Source: Selaginella moellendorffii
Lineage: Eukaryota; Streptophyta; Lycopodiopsida; Selaginellales; Selaginellaceae
Direction: 5' to 3'
Assembly (NCBI RefSeq): GCF_000143415.4
Contig: NW_003314283.1
Coordinates: forward strand, 440,001 to 504,000
DNA length: 64,000 bases
The notes under the pieces are model-generated. The model did not search any database. It saw nothing but the letters and a program-made list of their open reading frames with translations, and was not told the DNA's origin. This document shows positions 45,620-55,496 of this stretch, piece by piece. The first letter of the stretch is position 1. Every line of letters begins with the position of its first letter. Both the position numbers and the translations under genes were made by a program.

Positions 45620-45796
45620 TGTGAGGGACAAGTGTATGGCTACGATGCCGTATACTAATATTAGCATAGTGGGATTTTGGTAGCTGTTGGATTGGTTTCA
45701 ATCTAAACCACTCGCTCCTGTATATAAGCTAGGGTTTTTTGGGCTAATTGATATGCACATTTTCTGTGTTCCCTTTTCATTTTCCAAGCACTCACA
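45620..45796 (+). repeat. Family A 3' LTR
   Basis: 177 bp; differs from the 5' LTR by substitutions and a roughly 20-bp gap around the ATTGGTTTCAATC segment, so the insertion is not recent. Confidence 0.87.
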
Positions 45797-45800
45797 GATT

Positions 45801-46620
45801 TAATTAATAAAGGTTGTTATAAAGAAAAATATTTCCATCATCTATTTTTTTATTGTAATACCAAGAAGAAGGGCAATGCCTCCATGAATTGAATCAAGCA
45901 AAGAATGCTCAATCCAACAAATCCACACCACAAGGAATCAGGCAGCATATGACACTGCTAAGAGCCAAGAGGAGTCCACAGCTGTGAGACAAGCTCATGA
46001 ATTGAGCCTAGGAGGTATTGCTCCAGCACTTCCCCACCAAGAATGTGCTAGGAATTATGGAGGCAACATGCCAATTAAGCTTGATCTACAAGAACTCTAG
46101 AGTTGCAAGTATATGCAATACTGGTGAAAGGAAGATGTGTGTCTTAGTTGTCGATAGGAAGATAGTACTTGAATATTTGTATTTGAGAATAAATTGTACC
46201 AAGAATGTCAACCAATTATAAAGATAGATTTGACTGAATAATGATTCAATCCAGATAGACAGTCTAATGCTATGCTATTGCTATTAGCATATTATTAATA
46301 TTAGCATAGTTATCATGTCATACCTTGGTGGCTTCACATTTAGTGTATTTTACATTGATGGAGTTAGGTAGAATATGTCATTAGAGCACATATAAACACA
46401 TTTTTGATAGATTTTTCTATAAATTAACTAATAAATATGATGGTTGGCATTGACTAGGGTATAGTTTTAACTAAATGATGCAAATTTTTACTAGGAACAT
46501 TACCAATCCTTTATTTTAATAAGTTACTAGTTGTTATACTATACAAAAATTATTATTTTAACTTGCACCAGAAAATAATTCAAGTAGAAATTTTTAAAAA
46601 TCTCCTTTTATAGGTTGCTT
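45801..46620. other. AT-rich DNA between two retrotransposons
   Basis: No gene recognised. ACTAATATTAG-like words near 46285-46310 suggest a further decayed family A LTR remnant. Confidence 0.4.
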
Positions 46621-49447
46621 TATGAGTGCTTGGAATAGGGAAAGGGAATACAAAAAATGTGCATATCAATTAGCCCAAAAACCCTAGCTTATATATAGAA
46701 GCGACTAGTCCAGATTGAAATTAATCCGATAGTTACCAAAATCCCACTACACTAATATTAGTATACAGCATCGTAGCCGTACACTTGGCCCTCACATCAT
46801 CCCCTCCTCTCGGAATAATGGAAAACCATTAAGGTTCTTTTATAGACGGGCCGGGATCTGGAGGAACATTAAGAGGAGGCATTGGCGGATCTGTAAATGG
46901 TATTAACTCCTCCTGATCCCTTTATATGAAGCTTTTTAGCCGCTACACATGCACAATCTCTGGAGGATCGGCCTGTTAGACGTCATGCCGAACCTCATAA
47001 ATTTGTGGTCCAACTTGCCACAACACTCAATATGGTCCTTTCCATTGCACAAGGAGCCTTTTAGATAAACCACGTACCATAAGATGGGGAAAACGAACTA
47101 ACACCAAATCATCCACTTTGTACTTTGTAGGTGGACGTTGATAAGAGTTGTAGCACCATTATTGTCCCACTTGTATGGGGCCTAAATGTTCAGCAGACTC
47201 TTATCGGACAAGTGGAAAAATGCTTGTCAAATACTAATCCCACGACCTAACATTGGTAGCTCGTGGCAATTGCAAAGGTAAACCCAACTTCATTTGTAAT
47301 CTTGGTAATCCTCGTCTAGAAAATCCAGAGATGCTGGAATAATAGGCTCGTCAGAAACATGAAAAGAGAGTGGAGAAGGAAGAGGAGCTCAAAAAAGGGC
47401 ATCAGCATCAGCCATAGAACTCCTTGGGCGATGAACAACATCAAAATCATATATCTGAAACTTCAAAGCCTATCGAGTAGTACGACCAACCAGGTTCTTC
47501 TGCTTCAATAATGAAGTAACAATAGCATGGTCATCTTCAAGTAACGTCCGAGAACCATGTAAATATGCATGAAGTTTCTTGAAACCCCAGACTACTGCTA
47601 AACACTACTTCTCTATCGTTGAGTAATTCATCTCTACTGGTTGTAATGTATAGCTTATATACGCAATGGGATGGCACTAACCAAGCACACTCGAGCTCTC
47701 TTGCATCAACACACCTCTAAGACTAATGTCAAAAGCATCCACATGCAAAATAATTGGTCGAGTATAGTCAGGATATGCCAAAACTGAAAGAATTGTTAAT
47801 AGCTTTTTGAGATCCACAAACGCCCACTCACAATTCAGAGACCAGATGAAAGATGATGTTGATGACTTCAGCAACGCTCGCAATGGTGCAGTGTAATTAG
47901 AAAGATGATCCACAAAACGACTGAAATATTGCACCTTGCCGAGGAAGCACTACACATCATTCACACACTTTGGAGTAGGGAACTTTAAAACAGCCACAAG
48001 TTTGTCAGGATCAACTTGCAAACCCTCATGAGAAATACGATGCCCAAGATAAGTTATGTCCTTGGATCCAAACACACACTTCAACCGCTTCAGCTTTAAA
48101 CCAACGTTGCATAGCTGATCCAACACTTTATAAATATTATGAATGTGCTCTTCCTATGTCCCCTCCAAGTGAATCAAGACATCATCAATGAAGTTAGTAG
48201 TCACCTCCAGCATATCGCAAAGAACCTCATCCATCATTCGCTGGAAAGTTGCTGGAGCATTGTTTAAACCAAACGGCATCACCAAGAATTCGTACAAACC
48301 AAATAGTGTACGAAATGCAGTTTTAGGAATATCTTTTTCGGCCATCAGTACTTGCTAGTACCCAAAAGCAAAATCTAGCTTGGTGAACCAATAACTTCGC
48401 GCTAGACAATCCAAGAGATCAGCAATGTGAGGAAGAGGGTACACATGGGATCATCACTTCGTTTAACGGACAATAGTTGATGTAGAAACAAATGCTTCCA
48501 TCAGGCTTCATCACAAGATGAGGTTCACATACCCAAGGACTCTGCAATTTTCGAATAACACCTTTCTTCAACATCTCTTTGATGTTTGCACGTAAAATGT
48601 TGATCTCCTTGGGTGACCAACGACAAATAGAAACCTTGATTGGACAAATCCGACAAGATCTTCCTTGGTTGATTCGCTCTGATATATTTAGCTCCACACA
48701 AAGCAAAAGACTTCGGAAACGAATGCCAAATTGCATCACCGACTCACCTTAGCAAAGACAATGCAATTGTTGGAAGGCATCATCACAGTCGTTGGCATGT
48801 CCGAAGGTGCGTTTTAAGACATCTGGGAGAACACTCCAATCCCCACAAATGGCTACACTCAAACCCTTGTACCACTGCAACGCCGTCCCTTGATGACACA
48901 TGGGAAACTCACACAAATTTCAAGTATCATCCCAAGAATGATATGTGGTAATCAAAGTGAAGTGATCGAACCAATGGTACACATCATCCCCAGGATTCCC
49001 ACAAAAGAACTCCGGCCGAACGCAAGGATTGGCACCAAGAGCAGGAGGAGTTGTACCACGTGCTGTGAACACTACCATCAATTGAGTTTGGTTGTTCAAC
49101 TCCAAATGCATAGCATCAAGCAATTGTACCAATTGCTCTAGAGTCAAAGGAGGAGATTGCTAATTTGCCATGAAGACGAACGAAGAAAGAGCAAAAGAAG
49201 AAAAATGATAAAAAGCTAAAAGGAAATGGTAGATCTAGACAATACAAAATGCTATATCTAACCCAAAATCCTGAAAGAAAAGAACAAAAGAAAGGATAAT
49301 ATAAAAAATGTGCATATCAATTAGCCCAAAAACCCTAGTTTATATATAGGAGCAAGTGGTCCCGATTGAAATTAATCTGATAACTACCAAAATCCCACTA
49401 CGTTAATATTAGTATACAGCATCGTAGCCGTAGACTTGGCCCTCACA
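46621..49447 (-). mobile_element. Family A copy 2, internally deleted, minus strand
   Basis: Same family as copy 1 in the opposite orientation, 2.8 kb instead of 5.0 kb. Left LTR (3' LTR) 46621-46796, right LTR (5' LTR) about 49303-49447, the latter missing its end nearest gag. A 4-bp duplication, GCTT (46617-46620 and 49448-49451), flanks the copy. Two internal blocks are missing relative to copy 1: one at about 48650 (late gag, protease and start of RT, about 1.0 kb) and one at about 47270 (most of integrase, about 1.0 kb). What remains is gag start, most of RT with FIDDV, RNase H and the pol end. It cannot move by itself. Confidence 0.87.
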
Positions 49448-49451
49448 GCTT

Positions 49452-49800
49452 GAAATTTGATTCCCCAATTTGATAAAAATCCTAATTTGTATTTTTTATA
49501 TTTATTAAGTTTGAAACCATAATCCTATTAATAATGTTGGCAAAATATGCTTCAGAAAATATAGAGATAGTAAATATTTAACATATTAATTTATGAAAAT
49601 AATTAAATTTTAATATTTCTTTAGTATTTCTATATTAAATTTATTAATTTGATAAACTTTTTATTTTAGATAAGTTAAATTAATTTCTACCTCTGTTATA
49701 TTTTAATAATATTATTTATAACATAAATAAGCACAATCATATAAAATAAAGGTACTATTATCTCTTTTACTTTTGTCTTATTCATTCTTCTTTATGGTAG
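49452..49800. other. AT-rich intergenic DNA
   Basis: No open frame or repeat recognised. Confidence 0.4.
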
Positions 49801-49945
49801 AGTATCATCGTTCTCCTCCTTTGACTCTAAAGTGGCAATTGGTATAATTTTTTGATGCTATGTGATTATAGTTGAATAATCAAACATAATTGATAGCAAT
49901 ATTAGCTCAATGACATGTAACTTTTAATATTCATAATTATATTTG
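49801..49945 (+). mobile_element. Family A gag-start fragment
   Basis: Matches 41219-41345 (CATCGTTCTCCTCCTTTGAC, then TTGATGCTATG and AATAATCAAACATAATTGAT) with many changes. It is a fourth, very old trace of the family, cut off by the family B LTR that follows. Confidence 0.65.
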
Positions 49946-50059
49946 CAACACTTTCCCCCCTTTAGGGAAAATTGGTGTATTTGTCAATACTTACTCTAGT
50001 TTAGACTATCACTAGAGAAACAATTTAAGAAAAAATTTATCATATTCAGACTTTTATGA

Positions 50060-51300
50060 AACACAAATCCTTAAGCCCTAAAGTGGAGTTGAAAGTATGC
50101 CATATGGCAGTGGTTAAAGCAGAAGTCTAATGAGTGTAACACATTTGGACTAAATGCTTAGACTTGGAAAATCAAGAGTGAGAGTGGAACTCCAAACGAA
50201 ATGCTCAAGGAATGAACATGAAGCAATCGATGAATGAGTCTCTAGAAAGGGACTCTACCTTGGACTCAGTTTTGACACTTTCATGTGTCACAACACTTAT
50301 CATATATCAGTCCTTATGTCCAATAAGGAGCTAAGATAAAACTCGAGATGGAGTTTGAGATAGAGTCTGAAAAAGAGTCTAAGGTGGAGTTTAAAAAGGA
50401 GTCTGAAGTGGAGTCCAAAAAAGAGTCTAAGATGGAGCCTAAGGTTGAATTTGAGATGGAGACTAAGACTAGGTCCAAGATTGAGGTTGAAACTGAGACC
50501 AAGACTAAGACCAAAACTGAGACCGAGACTAAGACTGAGACTAAGATTGAGACCAAGACTGAGTTTGAGTCCAAATCCTAATTTGAGTCCAAGTTCAAGT
50601 TTGAGTCCAAATATTAATACAGGTTGAGGGGTCAAAACCCAAAGCCCAAAGCAATTGTTCATTACAAGAGGGTTTCAAAAGTATAGTAGGGAGAATATAA
50701 GGTTGAATTTTAGAGGAACTAGTTTGGTTAGGAAAGCGCAATGTGACCCAAGAAGGTTATACATACATGGTGGGTGGTGACATAACCACTAAAGAGTTCA
50801 AGGCTAGAGTGAATACGAACAAACAAACGAGGTAGTTTAGTGAAGTGTTCAAGAGCCAACTCTAGCTTTCTTGGGAAATTGAATGGCTGATGCTCTTAAT
50901 TCAAGTGTGGCCACATGGCACTACCTACTTGGATACTTGGCATAACTTATTAAACCTCATTGTAAAGCACATAAGGGAGGAAGGTAGGGAGAGTATCCAC
51001 AAAGCTTATGTAGGGCCATGATATTTTGAAAGGTTGTTCCAAAGTCTTAGACTATGAAAAAGAAAAAAAGCAATCCTCTTATATAGTGATAAAAGCATGG
51101 TCATATGGTGAGAAAGCCTCAAAGGTTAATAGGACTCAATGGTTGAGATTTTGGGTCTTAATGGTAGTGTTAGCGAGCACGACTATAGATGGAGAGGGAT
51201 TTAGTGGGGATTAAAGAAGGGACATTAGGGAAGGGTGTTCCCTATGTCTTTGGGCATCCGAAGGATGTTAAGGTGTGGTCATAAGATGACTACTCATGGA
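50060..51300 (+). repeat. Family B LTR, plus orientation
   Basis: Matches the complement of 3780-4990 along its length: GTGGAACTCC near 50187, the 12-mer array at 50340-50620, CTAGAGTGAATACGAACAAA near 50805 and GTGTTCCCTATGTCTTTGGG near 51234. The ends are uncertain. No internal element region is recognised on either side. Confidence 0.6.
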
Positions 51301-53371
51301 CAAATATAATGAATTTATGCTCAATAAATAATCACCAAACTTATCCTCTAAGAATCCATTGTTTAAAGCAAGAGGTAACTCACTTGATATTAAGAGCAAT
51401 AAGAATCATTTGATATAATCAACTCAACCAAGGATTCAACAACTATAATCAATCATCAATTCTTTCTTTTGCAAAGTTAGTATAGTCACTTTTCAAGAAA
51501 GAATCAAATTTTAACCCCTACTAAATAATTTCATCTACAATATAGCTAACTAAACTTGTCACTCGTCTCAAGAAGTGGGCCGGGGTTAGAGAACTAGGTG
51601 GGGGCTGGCATCTTACCCGACCAGGCCCACCAACTCTTTTAAAAGCTAATATAGTTGCTAATTAGCAAGCCAATGATATAGTTTTCAGGTAAAATAATTA
51701 ATAAATTAGCTATTGGAGAAGTTTAAGAAAATTTGTAAAAAAGCTTCCATCTTAGATAAAGAATGATTCTCAGTCTAGAAATGACTTCACATAAGTTCAC
51801 TTCATCATAAGTTTTCATAACCCAACAATATGCTTAATTATTGAACATCATGCCCAACTATTTGACATCTAACAATGACATCTACAATTGCTAATAAATA
51901 CCCAAAATTTGATTATAAAGACCATATTTTTTATATCCACACTGCACTTACACTCTTCTTTAATCACCTTCAAAATCAAATGTAAAGCCAAAATACTAAC
52001 AAGAAAAATAACATGAAAGTTAAGTTATAAGGAAAACTACTCATCACTTGACATAATAAGCCACTTCCATTAACATAAGTGTTAGCAATGTCAATATTTT
52101 AATTACACATTTTCAAATTATCTAACAATTTACTCCAAGTGTTAACAGATAAATCAATAAGCTATAAAAATGAATGCTATAACTTTTCTAAAACTTCAAT
52201 GAGTAAACTTTTAAAAACCAAGGTACAACAATCATCTTAGCATAATAGATCACCTTTGAGAACCAAGTCAAAACTAGTATAATACTACTATTTGTAAGTA
52301 AACTAACTTTTCTATCATTGTTTGTCTAAACAACTTCATAAACACATTATTCATAATTATATAGATATGATATGGAAATCACAATAACTTAGCCATCAAT
52401 CGAGAAACACCATAAGCAAGGCCACCTTATTACGTCAAAGGTTTACATGAGTATCAAGTGCTAACTTAATTCGACAAAATATAATATAATGCTACATTCT
52501 ACCGATGGAGATTTAGAACATTTAATACCACCAACTTCATTCACAATATATACAAACTCATATCACTCTCTTTCCAACCAAACTCAAAATTAATTCAATA
52601 CCAAGCTATTTAAAAGGTAATAGTAAGGTTAATCCAGTTTTAATTGATCCATTTGTAATCATGCCTAGGAAGGATCCATTAGTGCTATACTAAACAACTA
52701 TGGATCAACCTATTTGCCATTCTTAGCAAACCTAGGGAAGATTTACATTTACCTAGAGTATATAGAATAACTCATAGAACTAATGATAGGTTAGTATTAA
52801 TCTTGCAAACTCAAAGCGTAACTTTAAGTTGCTAATATGCCTCACTCATGAGCCCAAGCGTAAAATTGTATAAATAGTACATCTCAATCTATCCTATGAG
52901 CCCATACAATATAGTAAAAAATAGTAACCAAAATCTATACCCAAGAGATGTATGCAAAGCCAAATATGTACCCACTCAAATTATTGTTTTTATCTCTACA
53001 TATACAATGAAAAAATTAGATTCCCAATCTTATTGGATAGTACTTACTAAGACATATCCTCTGATAGCAAATTTGTTTTTTACCCTTTACCTTATAGTGA
53101 TTTATCATAGGGTAACCACAAAGTGAAACCATAACCCTTGAGCCAAGGGTAGTGAAGAAAAACCCAAGTTTTAAAGCCTTAAGCCATTGAATGAAGAGAC
53201 AAAGCCAAATTCTCAAGCATGTAACTAAAGAGTGAAGGAATTAGAGCATGGAGCAACTCTTATATGAATAGCCCAAGGAACAAAAGGATAGGAGCACAAA
53301 ATGATATTAGAACAATCCTAAAGCATTCAACATGGAGATAAATGGAGTTTAGTGCAATTTCAGCATACTAG
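51301..53371. other. AT-rich DNA without recognised genes
   Basis: Two kilobases with only short chance open frames on both strands (for example 52896-53126). No RNA gene, no recognisable transposon domain. Confidence 0.5.
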
Positions 53372-53403
53372 TGTAAGGAACCAACTCCTCGAGGTATCAT
53401 AGG
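53372..53403 (+). repeat. First 32 bp of an older family C LTR (interrupted)
   Basis: TGTAAGGAACCAACTCC at the start equals the canonical LTR start on the plus strand. It continues at 60560-61628 after the 7.15-kb insertion; the last five bases (ATAGG) are the target duplication of that insertion. Confidence 0.85.
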
Positions 53404-54197
53404 TGTAAGCCACCCTCTAAATCCCAAGCCTTGGGTGCAGCACTTGCTTCGGGACGTTGGGGCGAAACACCGTGGCCTAACGGCCCAGTATGGGTCTTCC
53501 ATCCCGAAGGGAAGGCCCAAGCCCCTAGGAAGGGCGAGGACTAATGAGCCACAAGGTACTCAAGTGGGGCACCACTCCACCTGAGCCGGGAGCACCGCAG
53601 TCGGTTTCCCTTTCGGGAGTGGGAGCTGCTCTTGAGCACTTCCCTGGGTGGCCCCTTCGGCACCACTCAGGCCCATGCTCACTCCCACCCAAGGCCCCTC
53701 AGCCCCAGGCTCAACCTCAAGTCAGTTTGGAAGCGCCACTAGAGAGTTCCTTCAAGACTAGTTCCTGGACCTCACTATCCCTACTATACTTTTGGAACCC
53801 CCTACAGCCCCCCCCCCCCCTGGGAGACGCACGCTTTGGGCTTTCACCCCTTGACCCGTATTAGTATTTGGACTTAGTCTCTGGCTCGATCTCGGACCCG
53901 ATCTCGGACTCGATCTCGGACCCAATCTCGGACCCGACCTCGGACTCGACCTCGGACTCGGTCTCGGACCCGATTTCGGATCTCGGACTCCGTCTCGAAC
54001 TCGGTCTCGAACTCGGACTCGAACTCGGTCCCCGAGTCGGTCTCGGACTCGATTCCGGACTCTATCTCGAACTCGGTCCTAGAGTTGGTCTTGGACTCGA
54101 TCCTCGACTTGGTCCCATCCGATAAACTTTTTGTCATTTCGGTCAAGCTTTTGGGGATCCTTTAGCCTACGACATCTCGGGGAGTCGGTTCCTTACA
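53404..54197 (-). repeat. Chromovirus 3' LTR (794 bp, internally deleted)
   Basis: TGTAAGCC to CCTTACA on the plus strand. Relative to the 5' LTR it lacks about 316 bp (59435-59750), with the breakpoint at a shared AC. It carries a C run at 53809-53820 and the 12-mer array at 53868-54115. Confidence 0.9.
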
Positions 54198-54553
54198 ACT
54201 CCACCACCCATAGAAGAAGTTCGATGCCCACATCGAACATCTCATTTTATCCTACGACTTGTTGACCATGTCTCCGGGGGCATCCCCCCACTTAGCGGTG
54301 TGCCTAAGTTAGCCTCCCCGGCCAAGAGCCCATGACAACGGAATATAGGTGTCCCTATACTCCTCACCTCACCACACCCTAGTATGGGGTCGGGACTTGA
54401 ACCCAGCCTTGCTTTACTAGGGGGTTGGGACTCGAACCCAACCTCCGTAGAATATGTCTACGGATTCAACATCCCCACGGGGAGTCGGGCGTAGTGCCCT
54501 ACGCCTGGTCGACCTATCCAACCCATGCTAATTAGCTTACCTTCGGCGCGCCT

Positions 54554-55450
54554 TCAGGTCCCAACATATGCCACTTGCTCAACTTTGCAAATTGATATTT
54601 TTAATTGAATTTTGCATAAGTACATAGAGTTCTGCCTTGCAGAAATTCCTCCACTAGATCTCGCGCGTTCGTTAGGTTCTCCTCCGGTTCCCATGTTGCT
54701 TCGCAGTGTGGAAATCCTTTCCACTCCATGGAACTCTCTCACCTCGCGTCCTTGTCGCTTGCTCTTGCGCGCATTGAGGATGGCCTCGACTTCGTATTCC
54801 TCTTCCCCTTGGATAACCTCAGGTAAAGGTCTCACTTGGTCCTTGCGAAGCGGATCCTCAAAGTACAGCTTGAGTAAGTTCACGTGGAACACTAGGTGCA
54901 TCTTCCCCATCTCTCGAGGAAGTCGGAGTTGGTAAGCCACTTTACCGATTCGTGCCTCAATCTCGTAAGGCCCCGCGAACCTGCTTAAGGAACTCAAGAT
55001 CAATTCATTTACAGGAATACATGCATCTTTAGCTTTGGGTCAACTTTCGGCTGATCCCACTTGGTAGTCTGAGGTTCTTGGTGTTCAGCCACACCTTCTC
55101 CCCAGCTTGGAACTCTACATCCCGACGCTTCTGGTTCGCGTATTTGGTTTGCCTTTGTTGAGCCCGTTCCAAGGAATCCCTCATTAGATTCCAAATGCTG
55201 AGTCTTTCCGCCGTGAATGCCTCCACTGCGGGCAACTCTCCATGATACTCGGCCACGCCGAGTTCCATAGGACCTTCAATAGCTCGCCCATTGATGACTT
55301 CCCATGGACTCACCCCGATACTCGAATGTGGTGAGTTGTTATAACACATTTCCGCAAGTCCCAAATGACTTACCCAATCGGTCTGGTCTCCCGAGACATA
55401 GCATTGCAAATAATCCTCCAGCTGCCTATTCACCCTTACCGTTTGTCCGT
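54554..55450 (-). pseudogene. Chromovirus pol 3' part: integrase C-terminus and chromodomain, frame broken
   Basis: Continues pol after the interruption at 55451-55496: the rest of the integrase (NRQLEDYLQCYV, NNSPHSSIGVSPWEV, KYANQKRRDVEF) to a stop at about 55029. About 50 nt of extra sequence (54993-55045) breaks the frame there. The reading resumes with FAGPYEIEARIGKVAYQL and VFHVNLLKLYF, then the chromodomain start EYEVEAILNARK. A one-base loss near 54725 puts the rest of the chromodomain in another frame; its aromatic-cage Trp codons are still there in that frame. As it stands no complete integrase-chromodomain can be made. Confidence 0.8.
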
Positions 55451-55496
55451 CTGTCAAGAAGTGTTAGTGCCAACAACTTGACTTAATACCCCATAC
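55451..55496 (-). other. 46-nt intron-like insertion in integrase
   Basis: On the minus strand it starts GTATGGGG, contains CACTAAC (branch-point-like) 19-13 bases before its end, and ends TTCTTGACAG. It splits a codon just after the HPQT motif of integrase, adds stop codons, and its exact removal would leave the frame open on both sides. The size is close to host introns here (50-60 nt). Confidence 0.6.

Larger units (their letters stand above)
40828..45796 (+). mobile_element. Ty3/gypsy LTR retrotransposon, family A copy 1 (about 5.0 kb)
   Basis: LTRs 40828-40984 and 45620-45796 start TGTGAGGG and end CACTCACA and are flanked by a 4-bp duplication, GATT (40824-40827 and 45797-45800). Between them, in order and with several stop codons: gag (about 41219-41950, no zinc knuckle recognised), a protease-like region with DTS in place of DTG (about 42240), reverse transcriptase with FIDDV (about 43230), RNase H (43600-43800), integrase zinc finger (44450-44600) and core (44640-44950). 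A purine tract, GAGAGGAGGGGATGA, precedes the 3' LTR. No chromodomain is seen. The copy is defective because of nonsense codons and it contains a 100-N gap. Confidence 0.88.

Noticed and set aside
53868-54146. Open frames of Ser-Asp or Arg/Glu repeats, also at 15302-15600, 50300-50662 and 60189-60851
   Set aside because: They follow from the 12-mer arrays in LTRs being open in several frames; no start context or conserved protein.
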